A stretch of 9,164 bases of DNA from an uncultured Clostridia bacterium (GTDB lineage: Bacteria > Bacillota > Clostridia > Oscillospirales > Acutalibacteraceae), in assembly GCA_946186725.1 (NCBI GenBank), contig CAMHOI010000031.1, positions 1-9,164 on the forward strand, in the 5' to 3' direction. This document shows, piece after piece, positions 1 to 7,972 of the stretch. The position numbers and the translations under genes were made by a program. Numbering within the stretch: position 1 is the first letter of the stretch; each line of letters opens with the position of its first letter. Under the pieces are notes generated by a model. That model had not been told where the DNA came from. It saw only the letters and a list, made by a program, of their open reading frames with translations, and searched no databases.

Positions 1-606
1 GGTGACGGTGGAGGTGTGGATGCGGCCCTGGGTCTCGGTCTCGGGGACGCGCTGGACGCGGTGGACGCCGCTCTCGAACTTGAGGCGGGAGTAGGCGCCC
101 TCCCCGGAGACGGAGAAGCTGACTTCCTTATAGCCGCCGAGCTCCGTGGGCGCCTCGTTGAGCACCTCGGTCTTGAAGCGGTGGGACTCGGCGTACATGG
201 TGTACATCCGCATGAGAGTGCCCGCGAAGAGGGCGGCCTCTTCCCCGCCGGCGCCCGCGCGGATCTCGACGATGACGCTGCGGTCGTCGTTGGGGTCGCG
301 GGGGAGCAGGAGGATCTTGAGCTGTTCGGCGGCGGACTCCATGGCGGCCTTGGAGGAGGTCAGCTCCTCCTCGACCAGCTCCTTGAAGTCCACGTCAAGG
401 CCGCCCTCGGCCAGCATACGTTTGGCCTCCTCATGGTCGGCCCGGGCGGATTCGTATTCGTGAAAGGTATCGACGACGGGCTGGAGGGCGCGGTGCTCCC
501 GCATGACGGCGGCGTAGGCCTTGGGATCGGAGGGCAGCGAGGGGTCGAGCAAGCGATCGGAGAGCGCATGGAAGCGGGCTTCGACCTGTTTCAGTTTCTC
601 AAACAC
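1..606 (-). CDS. prfA: Peptide chain release factor 1 (RF1), N-terminal 202 residues; 3' end outside window
   Basis: RF1 recognises UAA and UAG stop codons in the ribosomal A site and triggers release of the finished protein. Visible are the N-terminal helical domain (about residues 1-100), the conserved GAGGEEAALFA segment (118-128) and the codon-recognition region HRVQRVPETETQGRIHTS (182-199). The PET tripeptide (188-190) occupies the place of the P-x-T anticodon motif of RF1; RF2 has SPF there, so RF2 is excluded. The window ends soon after this point, so the catalytic GGQ loop cannot be seen (RF1 is usually about 355-360 residues). The start is a GTG at 606, chosen because AGGAGGAG lies just upstream (611-618) and because the reading begins FEKLKQVEARF, as expected for RF1. 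The gene overlaps the end of the DUF951 gene by 8 nt, suggesting coupled translation. Confidence 0.96.
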   Translation of the reverse strand, partial: MFEKLKQVEARFHALSDRLLDPSLPSDPKAYAAVMREHRALQPVVDTFHEYESARADHEEAKRMLAEGGLDVDFKELVEEELTSSKAAMESAAEQLKILLLPRDPNDDRSVIVEIRAGAGGEEAALFAGTLMRMYTMYAESHRFKTEVLNEAPTELGGYKEVSFSVSGEGAYSRLKFESGVHRVQRVPETETQGRIHTSTVT

Positions 607-799
607 GGGGCTCCTCCTCTCCTGCGGGAATGATCTGCTTGATATGCCGCTCGATCCTGGCGCGGGGAACCATCACGTCCCGCCCGCATTTGGCACAGCG
701 GATGCGAAAATCCAACCCCACGCGCAGCACGTCAAAAACGTCGCCGCCGCAGGGGTGGGGCTTTTTCATTTTCAGGCGGTCTCCGACCCGGACGTTCAT
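599..799 (-). CDS. DUF951 family small zinc-ribbon-like protein
   Basis: This 66-residue protein has no firmly known function. It matches the DUF951 pattern found in Firmicutes: a short N-terminal strand with GD (6-7), the signature MKKPHPCGG (11-19), then DFRIRCAKCG (30-39) and VMVPR (42-46). Cys17, Cys35 and Cys38, possibly with His15, could bind one zinc ion; this is inferred from spacing. There is no signal peptide or membrane segment, so it is probably cytoplasmic. The ATG at 799 has GGAGG a few bases upstream (about 803-807). The gene follows clpX after 57 nt, which hold a hairpin, and its last 8 nt overlap prfA. Its place between a protease chaperone and a release factor hints at a link to translation or protein quality control, but this is only context. 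The family name is confident; the role is open. Confidence 0.9.
   Translation of the reverse strand: MNVRVGDRLKMKKPHPCGGDVFDVLRVGLDFRIRCAKCGRDVMVPRARIERHIKQIIPAGEEEPRV
611..618 (-). promoter_or_regulatory. Ribosome binding site of prfA (supports the GTG start)
   Basis: AGGAGGAG on the minus strand ends 4 nt before the GTG at 606. It lies inside the coding sequence of the upstream DUF951 gene, so ribosomes finishing that gene pass over it. No in-frame ATG with a comparable site is present nearby. Confidence 0.8.
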
Positions 800-810
800 G
801 GTTTCCTCCG

Positions 811-851
811 ATACAAAGGCGGCAGGCAGGCGAAGAATCGCCGCCTGCCGC
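811..851 (-). terminator. Hairpin with weak T-run between clpX and DUF951; possible partial terminator or mRNA processing stem
   Basis: Directly after the clpX stop the DNA can fold into a long stem. The outer arms are GCGGCAGG (819-826) and CCTGCCGC (844-851). The inner arms are GGCGA (829-833) and TCGCC (838-842), around an AGAA loop, with a CA/G internal mismatch. On the transcribed strand it is followed by CTTTGTAT, which is much weaker than the U-run of an efficient intrinsic terminator. The next gene's ribosome binding site begins only a few bases later. It may lower transcription into DUF951-prfA, or stabilise the 3' end of the tig-clpP-clpX message. Confidence 0.45.
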
Positions 852-856
852 GGGAA

Positions 857-2167
<1,311 letters not shown>

Positions 2168-2182
2168 ACTTCCTCCGATCGG

Positions 2183-2764
2183 TTATCTCTTTTCGATGAT
2201 CTTGTCGATCAGGCCGTACGCCAGCGCCTGCTCGGCGGTCATGAAGTTGTCGCGCTCGGTGTCGCGCTCGATGTCCTCAATGGGCTTGCCGGTATTCTCG
2301 GCGAGGATGCGGTTGAGGTTGGCGCGGGTACGCTTGATATGATCGGCGCGGATGAGGATCTCGGTGGCCTGCCCCTCCGCCTGTCCGAGGGGCTGATGGA
2401 TCATGATCTCGGAATTGGGCAGAGCGAAACGCTTGCCCTTGGCGCCGGAGGACAGCAGGAAGGCGCCCATGCTGGCGGCGAGGCCCATGCAGATGGTGGA
2501 GACGTCGCACTTGATATAGCGCATGGTGTCGAAGATGGCCATGCCGGCCGTCACGGAGCCGCCGGGGCTGTTGATATACAGACTGATGTCCTTGGTGGCG
2601 TCCTGACTCTCCAGATAAAGCAGCTGGGCGATGACGAGACTGGCGGTCTGGTCGTTGACCTGGTCGGACAGGACGATGATGCGGTCATTGAGCAGGCGGG
2701 AGAAAATGTCGTAGGAACGCTCACCGCGCCCGGTTTGCTCAATAACGTAAGGAACCAATGCCAT
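2183..2764 (-). CDS. clpP: ATP-dependent Clp protease proteolytic subunit ClpP
   Basis: ClpP forms the tetradecameric serine-protease chamber that degrades proteins unfolded by ClpX or another Clp ATPase. The 193 residues have the normal family length. The catalytic triad is complete: Ser98 in GLAASMGAF, His123 in MIHQPLG and Asp172 in DTERDNF. The oxyanion/strand segment INSPGGSV (64-71) and the N-terminal axial loop region (VPYVIEQTGRGER) are also present. The ATG at 2764 is preceded by AAGGAGA with a somewhat long spacing of about 11 nt. The gene lies 90 nt after tig and 15 nt before clpX. The tig-clpP-clpX order is common across bacteria and links co-translational folding with degradation. 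Confidence 0.98.
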   Translation of the reverse strand: MALVPYVIEQTGRGERSYDIFSRLLNDRIIVLSDQVNDQTASLVIAQLLYLESQDATKDISLYINSPGGSVTAGMAIFDTMRYIKCDVSTICMGLAASMGAFLLSSGAKGKRFALPNSEIMIHQPLGQAEGQATEILIRADHIKRTRANLNRILAENTGKPIEDIERDTERDNFMTAEQALAYGLIDKIIEKR

Positions 2765-2784
2765 AAGGGGGGTCTCTCCTTTCG

Positions 2785-2797
2785 TGACGCGGCGTCA
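2785..2797. repeat. 13-bp perfect palindrome in the tig-clpP gap
   Basis: TGACGC-G-GCGTCA is an inverted repeat with 6-bp arms around one base, placed about 20 nt upstream of the clpP start. It could be a small operator or a short mRNA stem close to the clpP ribosome binding site. It resembles neither the CtsR direct repeat nor CIRCE. In GC-rich DNA a palindrome this short can arise by chance. Confidence 0.3.
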
Positions 2798-2854
2798 TGC
2801 GGCCGCACAAAGGTAAATATAGCCGTGTCGGGGGAAGATTATGCGCCGGCGCGC

Positions 2855-4378
2855 TTATTCGGCCTCTTTCTTGGCGGTGGGCTTCTTGGCGGTCGGCTTC
2901 TTGGTCGCGGGCTTCTTGGCAGGCGCCTTCTCCTCGCCCTCCGCCGGCTTCTTGGCCGCGGTCTTCTTGGCGGCCGTCTTCTTGGCAGGGGCCTTCTCGG
3001 CCGCGGCCTTGGCCTCACCCTCGGCGGGCTTCTTGGCGGCCGGCTTCTTGGCAGGGGCCTTCTTGGCGGCGGGCTTGGCCTCCGCGGGGGCGTCGACCTC
3101 GGTGATCTTGGCGTTTTCACGCACGAAGGTCATCGCCTTGGTGACGGCAAGATCCTTGGCGACGTCCGCCTCGGGGACGGCGGCCTTGACCTGGTCGACG
3201 GTCATCTTGTAGTTGTCGGCGAGCTTCTGATACTCGGCGTCGATCTCCTCCTGCGAGGGGGCGATCTTCTCCAGCTCGGCGATCTTCTCCAGAGCGAGGC
3301 GCACCTTGACCTGCTTCTCCGCCTGCTCCTTGAAGGAATCGCGGAAGGCGGCCTTGTCCCCGCCCATGTATTTGACGTAGGTGTCCAGGTCGAGCCCCTG
3401 CATCTGCAGGCGGTAGGCGAAGGACTGGACGTTCTCGTCGGTCTTGGACTCGATCATGGCGTCGGGGATCTCGGCGACGAGGTTGTCGATCAGGGCGGTG
3501 AGCAGCTGATCCTCCACGGCGTCGTCGGCGGTCTTTTCGCGGTTCTCGAGGAGCTTGGCCTTCAGGTCGGCCTTGTATTCCTCAAGGGTATCGAACTCGC
3601 TGACGTCCTTGGCGAACTCGTCGTCGATGACGGGGACCTCGGTCATCTTGATCTCGTGGAGCTTGATCTTGAAGGTGGCGGGCTTGCCCTTGAGCTCCTC
3701 GGCGTGGTACTCCTCGGGGAAGGTCACGCCGATCTCAAACTCCTCCTCGACGGAGTGGCCGACGATCTGCTCCTCAAAGCCGGGGATGAAGGAGCCGGAG
3801 CCGAGCTTGAGAGCGTAGCCCTCGGCCTTGCCGCCCTCAAAGGGCTTGCCGTCGCAGAAGCCCTCGTAGTCGATGGTGACGGTGTCGCCGTCCGCGGCGG
3901 GACGGTCGGTCACGCTGACCAGACGGGCGTTGCGCTCGGCGACGTTTTTCACCTGGGCGTCGACGTCCTCGTCGGTGACGACGGCCTTGACCTTTTCGGC
4001 CTTGAGGCCCTTGTAGGCCTTCAGCTCGACCTCGGGCTTGACGGTGACGGTGAGCTTGAAATCGACGCCGGTCTTGTCCATGCTGACCAGATCGAAGCCG
4101 ATGTCGTTGCTGACCAGCTCCAGGCCGGCCTCCTTGACGGCGAAATCGACGGCGTCGGGATAGAGGATCTCCATGGCGTCGTTGTAGAAGAACGACGCGC
4201 CGTAGAGCCGCTCAACGAGGGAACGGGGGGCCTTGCCCTTACGGAAGCCGGGGACGGTGATCCTGTCCCGCTCACGGGCGTAGGCCTTGGCAACGGCGGC
4301 CTCCAGCTCGTCGGCGTCGACGACGACCTCCAGTTCGTAGCGATTGGTCTCGACTTTGTTGTTGGCTTTGAGTAACAT
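2855..4378 (-). CDS. tig: Trigger factor (ribosome-associated chaperone, peptidyl-prolyl isomerase) with Lys/Ala-rich C-terminal tail
   Basis: Trigger factor binds the ribosome exit tunnel and shields nascent chains. The N-terminal domain carries the ribosome-docking signature GFRKGKAP (44-51). The FKBP-like isomerase domain spans about residues 153-243, with DYEGFCDGKPFEGG (170-183) and LGSGSFIPGFEEQIVG (192-207). The helical C-terminal chaperone domain runs to about residue 429. A 78-residue tail of repeated AKKPA/AKKTA units follows, making the protein 507 residues where about 430 is usual. The ATG at 4378 was chosen because AGGAGG lies 6 nt upstream. An in-frame ATG at 4441 would add 21 residues, but it lies upstream of the -10 box of the promoter seen here and has no good ribosome binding site. 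This is the first gene of the tig-clpP-clpX unit. Confidence 0.97.
   Translation of the reverse strand: MLLKANNKVETNRYELEVVVDADELEAAVAKAYARERDRITVPGFRKGKAPRSLVERLYGASFFYNDAMEILYPDAVDFAVKEAGLELVSNDIGFDLVSMDKTGVDFKLTVTVKPEVELKAYKGLKAEKVKAVVTDEDVDAQVKNVAERNARLVSVTDRPAADGDTVTIDYEGFCDGKPFEGGKAEGYALKLGSGSFIPGFEEQIVGHSVEEEFEIGVTFPEEYHAEELKGKPATFKIKLHEIKMTEVPVIDDEFAKDVSEFDTLEEYKADLKAKLLENREKTADDAVEDQLLTALIDNLVAEIPDAMIESKTDENVQSFAYRLQMQGLDLDTYVKYMGGDKAAFRDSFKEQAEKQVKVRLALEKIAELEKIAPSQEEIDAEYQKLADNYKMTVDQVKAAVPEADVAKDLAVTKAMTFVRENAKITEVDAPAEAKPAAKKAPAKKPAAKKPAEGEAKAAAEKAPAKKTAAKKTAAKKPAEGEEKAPAKKPATKKPTAKKPTAKKEAE
2858..3091 (-). repeat. Low-complexity repeat coding the Lys/Ala/Pro tail of trigger factor
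   Basis: This segment encodes the last 78 residues of trigger factor. Short units of the type AKKPA or AKKTA recur about every five residues, interrupted by two PAEGE segments and several KAPAKK units. I count 24 Lys and 9 acidic residues. In the DNA this appears as many copies of CTTCTTGGC on the plus strand, spaced mostly 12 to 15 bp apart. Such a run is prone to slippage, so its length may differ between strains. The composition resembles histone H1-like and other disordered basic tails. Confidence 0.85.
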
Positions 4379-4384
4379 TTTTAT

Positions 4385-4390
4385 CCTCCT
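4385..4390 (-). promoter_or_regulatory. Ribosome binding site of tig (decides the start)
   Basis: A perfect AGGAGG followed by the A/T-rich spacer ATAAAA precedes the ATG at 4378 with 6-nt spacing. It settles the choice between this start and the upstream in-frame ATG at 4441. Confidence 0.85.
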
Positions 4391-4411
4391 CGGTGGTTTC
4401 GCATTCAAGGT

Positions 4412-4440
4412 ATTATAGCATACCGTTCCGCGGATTTCCA
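4412..4440 (-). promoter_or_regulatory. Sigma-A-type promoter of the tig-clpP-clpX unit
   Basis: On the minus strand a perfect -10 box TATAAT (4412-4417) is preceded by TGC, giving an extended -10. A 17-bp spacer separates it from TGGAAA (4435-4440), which matches the -35 consensus TTGACA at four of six bases. Just upstream (about 4441-4468) the DNA is rich in A and T runs, a possible UP element that reaches into the end of the preceding gene. Transcription would start near 4405, about 27 nt before the tig ATG. No CtsR heptad repeat and no CIRCE inverted repeat is visible around it. Confidence 0.8.
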
Positions 4441-4458
4441 CCCATTTTTACAATTCTG

Positions 4459-5154
4459 TTAAATTTTATCCTTCGCCACCGGAACGGGGGTAAAATCGAC
4501 CCGGTCGGCTGAGATCAGAGAAAAGGTGATGCCGTCGGCCACGCCGCAAAAGGCGTTGACGGCGCTGGTGCCGTGGATATGGCCGTAGTAGACCCGTCTG
4601 ACGCCGTACTCCCGCAGCACGGAAAGGATCTCCTCACACCGCGCGTCCCGCGTGATGGGCGGATAATGGAGAAAAACGACGGGGTCCTCTCCCAGCTTCC
4701 GGCCCGCCTGCAGGGACATCTCCAGCCGGAGGGCCTCCCGCTTGATGAGCTTGCTGTCGGTGCCGCTCTCCTCGATCAGCCAGCCGCGCGTGCCGCACAC
4801 GACCTGTCCCTCCACGAGGGCGGCGTCGTTGTTGAGAAAGCGGACGGTGGTGAAGCCGTGGGCGGTCAGAAAGGCGTTCATCTTGGTCATGGATGACCAC
4901 CACAGGTCGTGGTTGCCCTTCAAAACGAGCTTGTGCCCCGGCAGGGCGTCGAGGAAGGCGAAATCCGCAGCGGCGTCCTCCAGCCGCATGGCCCAGGAAA
5001 GGTCGCCGGGGATGACGACGGTATCCCCCTCCCCCACGACGGCGCGCCAGTTCCGCTCAATGCGGGAAACGTAGTTCTCCCAGCCGGGGAAGACGTCCAT
5101 GGCCTTGTCGGCGTTCAGGGACAGATGCAGATCGGCCAGCGCAAAGAGCGCCAT
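4459..5154 (-). CDS. Calcineurin-like metallophosphoesterase (predicted phosphohydrolase)
   Basis: This 231-residue cytoplasmic protein has the full set of metal-binding motifs of the calcineurin-like phosphoesterase fold: DLH (Asp8, His10), GD (Asp50), GNHD (79-82), His161 in LHYPP, and GHIHG (189-193). The stretch around GDLSWAM and GNHDLWWSS resembles the COG1768-type predicted phosphohydrolases of Firmicutes; that subfamily label is from memory and less sure. The substrate is unknown. The ATG at 5154 has an excellent AAAGGAGG 8 nt upstream. The gene starts 34 nt after thrC with no terminator between them, so it is probably the last gene of the lepB-rnhB-yraN-M19-thrC operon. The tig promoter lies just beyond its stop. 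Confidence 0.92.
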   Translation of the reverse strand: MALFALADLHLSLNADKAMDVFPGWENYVSRIERNWRAVVGEGDTVVIPGDLSWAMRLEDAAADFAFLDALPGHKLVLKGNHDLWWSSMTKMNAFLTAHGFTTVRFLNNDAALVEGQVVCGTRGWLIEESGTDSKLIKREALRLEMSLQAGRKLGEDPVVFLHYPPITRDARCEEILSVLREYGVRRVYYGHIHGTSAVNAFCGVADGITFSLISADRVDFTPVPVAKDKI

Positions 5155-5188
5155 GCGGCGTGCCTCCTTTCGGATGGAATGGAGCGGA

Positions 5189-6676
5189 TCAGACGCCCAG
5201 CGTCCTGTATACGACGGCCTCCATATCGGAGGGGGCGCACACCTCGGTGAAGCGGACGGGGCGCTCGGACAGCCCTTGCAGAGGCGCGGGCACGGGGGTG
5301 CCGGTGCGCTCGGAGAGGGCCTGCATCGCTTCGGGCCCGGTCAGCCCCTCGGCGGCGCCGGGCGCGAGGGCGTCCAGCACGTCGGCGGCGAACTTGTAGG
5401 GCGAGGCGGTGGAGGCAATGACGGCGGGGCGGGCGTCGCCCGTCTGCACGCGGTAGTCCTGCCAGACGGTGCGGGCGACGGCCGTGTGGGTGTCGCACAG
5501 GTAGCCGGTGCTCTCGAAGAGGGAGCGGATGGTGGCCTTCGTGCGCGCGTCGTCGGCAAAGCCGCCCCAGAAGCGGTCGGTGATGCGGCGGCGCATCTCC
5601 TCCCCCACGTCGTAGCGGCCGTTCTCGCTCAAAGCGGCCATCCACGCCTTCACCCGGGCGGCGTCCTCGCCCGACTCGTGATAGAGCAGGCGCTCCAGAT
5701 TGCTGGAGATCAGGATGTCCATGGAGGGCGAAATGGTGGTGTGGAAGGGGCGGTTGCGGTCGTAAACGCCGGTGCGGATGAAATCGGTCAGGACGTTGTT
5801 GCGGTTGGAGGCGCAGATCAGCCGGGCGATGGGCACGCCCATGCGGCGGGCGTAATCGGCGGCGAGGATGTTGCCGAAGTTGCCCGTGGGCACGACGACG
5901 TTGAAGCCGTCGGGCAACTCTTTCGTTTTGCGAAGGTCGCAGTAGGCGGAGACGTAGTAGACGATCTGGGGCAGCAGACGGCCCCAGTTGATGGAGTTGG
6001 CGGAGGAGAAGGCCATATTGCGCGCGGCGAGGCGGGCGGCGACGGCCGGGTCGGTGAAGAGGCGCTTGACGCCCGTCTGCGCGTCGTCAAAGTTGCCCTC
6101 GATGGCGCAGACGTGGACGTTGCTCCCCTGCTGGGTCGCCATTTGCAGCTTCTGGGTGGCGCTGACCCCGTGCTCGGGGTAAAAGACGAGGATGGAGGTG
6201 CCGGGCACGTCGCGGAAGCCCTCGAGGGCGGCCTTGCCGGTGTCGCCCGAGGTGGCCACGAGGATGACCGTCCGTCTGCCGCCGCCGACCTTCTGCGAGG
6301 CGCGGGTGAGCAGGTGGGGCAGGAGCTGGAGCGCCATGTCCTTGAAGGCGCAGGTGGGGCCGTGCCACAGCTCCAGAAAGACGCTGCCGTCGCTCATATC
6401 GGACAGGGGGGCGGGGATGTCGTCGTCAAAGGTGCCGACGTAAGCGCCCTCGGCGCAGGCGGCGATCTCCTCCTCGGTATAGTCGGTCAGGAAGAGGCGG
6501 AGGATGGCCTTGGCCCGCTCAGGGTAGGTCATATCCCCGGCGGCGGTGAAGAAGGCCTCGTCCAAACGGGGCAGCTCACATGGGACGTAGAGCCCGCCGT
6601 CGGGGGCGATGCCGTCGTGGATGGCGGCGGCCGCGCTCACGCGCACGCTGCCGTCTCGCGTATCGGTGTAGTTCAT
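5189..6676 (-). CDS. thrC: Threonine synthase
   Basis: Threonine synthase is a PLP enzyme that converts O-phosphohomoserine to threonine, the last step of threonine synthesis. The 495 residues begin with the typical N-terminal motif DGGLYVP (26-32). The PLP-binding lysine is Lys112 in HGPTCAFKDMALQ. The phosphate-binding loop TSGDTGKAA is at 142-150, and SANSINWGRLLPQ and VVPTGNFGN follow. The length and the long N-terminal domain fit the class found in E. coli and many Clostridia rather than the shorter B. subtilis type. The ATG at 6676 overlaps the stop of the upstream peptidase gene in an ATGA, with AGAGGAA upstream, so translation is probably coupled. No homoserine kinase or homoserine dehydrogenase gene is nearby, and no T-box or leader peptide is seen. 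Confidence 0.97.
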   Translation of the reverse strand: MNYTDTRDGSVRVSAAAAIHDGIAPDGGLYVPCELPRLDEAFFTAAGDMTYPERAKAILRLFLTDYTEEEIAACAEGAYVGTFDDDIPAPLSDMSDGSVFLELWHGPTCAFKDMALQLLPHLLTRASQKVGGGRRTVILVATSGDTGKAALEGFRDVPGTSILVFYPEHGVSATQKLQMATQQGSNVHVCAIEGNFDDAQTGVKRLFTDPAVAARLAARNMAFSSANSINWGRLLPQIVYYVSAYCDLRKTKELPDGFNVVVPTGNFGNILAADYARRMGVPIARLICASNRNNVLTDFIRTGVYDRNRPFHTTISPSMDILISSNLERLLYHESGEDAARVKAWMAALSENGRYDVGEEMRRRITDRFWGGFADDARTKATIRSLFESTGYLCDTHTAVARTVWQDYRVQTGDARPAVIASTASPYKFAADVLDALAPGAAEGLTGPEAMQALSERTGTPVPAPLQGLSERPVRFTEVCAPSDMEAVVYRTLGV

Positions 6677-7596
6677 GAGAATTCCTCTTTTCCAAACAGG
6701 CGCAGGGCGTTGGTGAAAAAGAGCTTTTGCAGAATGCTCTCGGGCACGCCCCTATCCAGAAGATAATGCCACAAAAACGCCGTTTTGTCAACCGTATCCA
6801 GCGATTTTGCCACCTCGGCGCCGTCGTAATCGGAGCCGAAGGCGACGGCGTCCTCGCCCCCGAGATCGAGGGCGCGGGAGAGGTGGGCGTAGATCCCCTC
6901 GAAGGGGTCGGGGCCGAGAAAGTCGACGTAGAAGTTAAGCCCGACCACGCCGCCCGAAGCGACGACGGCGCGAAACTGGTCATCGGTGAGGTTGCGGGGA
7001 TGCTCCCACACCGAGCGCAGATCGGAATGGGTGGCGACCAGAGGCGCCAGATCCATCTCCGCCACCTCCCAGAAGCCCCGCTCGTTGAGATGGGAGAGGT
7101 CGCAGATCATGCCCACCTGCGCCAGCCGCCTGACGACGGCGCGGCCGACGGGCGTCAGACCGCCGCCGCTTCCCCGGACGCCGCAAGCCAGCTCGTTGTC
7201 CCCGTTCCAGGTGAGGGTGAGGAGCTTGACGCCGTCGGCGGCCAGCGCGTCCACGCGCTCGACCCGGCCGTTGAGCGCGGCGCCCCCTTCCACGGCGAGC
7301 AGGGCGGCGCACCGGCCATCCAGCGTCGCAGCAAGGATCTCGCCGCGGGTGCAGCAGGGAGCGACGAGGTCGGCGTTGCAGGCGAGCTCGCGGCGGTAGA
7401 GGGCCAGAAGGGCCTCGTAGCGGTCGATCGCTCCTTGGCCCCGGCAGTCGTCGGGAATAAACAGGGCGAAGGTCTGGCACCACGGCGACAGACGCCGTCC
7501 CCGGCACAAGGAAAGGGCAAGGCCGTTCTGACGAAGGCCCTGCCCCGTTTTCCAACACTCGGTCACCGTATCGCAATGAAGATCGAAATAAGCCAT
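6673..7596 (-). CDS. Membrane dipeptidase family (peptidase M19) metallopeptidase
   Basis: M19 enzymes are two-zinc TIM-barrel peptidases that cleave dipeptides, often including those with a D-residue at the C-terminal side. The 307 residues carry the expected metal ligands: DLHCDT (His7, Asp9), Glu103 in AVEGG, His169 in CDLSHLN and His190 in ATHSD, with Asp256 in GSDYDG near the end of the barrel. There is no signal peptide or membrane anchor, so unlike the mammalian enzyme this one should be cytoplasmic. The start ATG has GGAGG 5 nt upstream. The gene is 21 nt after yraN and overlaps thrC by 4 nt. The true substrate is unknown; recycling of cell-wall or dietary dipeptides is a reasonable inference. 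Confidence 0.95.
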   Translation of the reverse strand: MAYFDLHCDTVTECWKTGQGLRQNGLALSLCRGRRLSPWCQTFALFIPDDCRGQGAIDRYEALLALYRRELACNADLVAPCCTRGEILAATLDGRCAALLAVEGGAALNGRVERVDALAADGVKLLTLTWNGDNELACGVRGSGGGLTPVGRAVVRRLAQVGMICDLSHLNERGFWEVAEMDLAPLVATHSDLRSVWEHPRNLTDDQFRAVVASGGVVGLNFYVDFLGPDPFEGIYAHLSRALDLGGEDAVAFGSDYDGAEVAKSLDTVDKTAFLWHYLLDRGVPESILQKLFFTNALRLFGKEEFS

Positions 7597-7617
7597 GGCT
7601 GCCTCCGCAAAATGGAT

Positions 7618-7968
7618 TCAGGCGAAGGCGTTTTCGATGTGCTCGACGCGCGCACCCCCGGACGAGAGGACGACCTCCACCACGTCGAAGCGCGGCTGGA
7701 GATCGGCGTGGCCGGCCTGCCAGTACTGCAGAGCGGCCGTGCGCACGCGGGCCTGCTTGGCGGCGTCGACGGCGTCGCGGCCCGACACGGGCGCGCCGTC
7801 GGCGCGGGTCTTGACCTCGACGAAGACCAGGACGCCGCCCTTGCGGGCGATGAGATCAATCTCACCGAAGCGGGTCTGATAATTCCGCTCCAGGATGCGG
7901 TAGCCCCGGCGCCGCAGATGGCGGGCGGCGAGGCGCTCTCCCTTCTCCCCGGTCGCGCCGATGTTCAC
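7618..7968 (-). CDS. YraN/UPF0102 family predicted endonuclease
   Basis: The 116-residue product has the typical order of this family: TGEKGERLAARHLRRRGY at the N-terminus, NYQTRFGEIDLIA (29-41), then VFVEVKTR (48-55). Asp38, Glu51 and Lys53 form a PD-(D/E)XK nuclease-like core, as in Holliday-junction resolvase-type folds. Activity in this family is poorly established. The start is a GTG at 7968: the nearest ATG upstream (7974-7976) is in another frame and soon meets a stop. AAGGGG about 9 nt upstream serves as the ribosome binding site. The gene lies 4 nt after the rnhB stop. Neighbouring rnhB and yraN are a conserved pair in many bacteria, which supports a role in nucleic acid maintenance. 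Confidence 0.93.
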   Translation of the reverse strand: MNIGATGEKGERLAARHLRRRGYRILERNYQTRFGEIDLIARKGGVLVFVEVKTRADGAPVSGRDAVDAAKQARVRTAALQYWQAGHADLQPRFDVVEVVLSSGGARVEHIENAFA

Positions 7969-7972
7969 GCCT

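Noticed and set aside
2816..2843. TATATT on the minus strand as a separate clpP promoter
   Set aside because: The -10-like box matches five of six bases, but nothing near TTGACA is found at 16 to 18 bp and there is no extended -10. Read-through from the tig promoter explains clpP expression.
2842..2854. GCGCCGGCGC palindrome just after the tig stop as a terminator
   Set aside because: It is a simple palindrome that would leave almost no loop, and no T-run follows. Clp genes downstream are expected to be co-transcribed.
2858..3091. Independent histone H1-like gene in the Lys/Ala-rich region
   Set aside because: The repeat is in frame and continuous with the trigger factor core, with no stop, start or ribosome binding site of its own.
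4379..4441. A 21-residue N-terminal extension of trigger factor from the ATG at 4441
   Set aside because: The extension spans the TATAAT box, has no good ribosome binding site, and does not resemble the trigger factor N-terminus. The ATG at 4378 has a perfect AGGAGG and fits the family.
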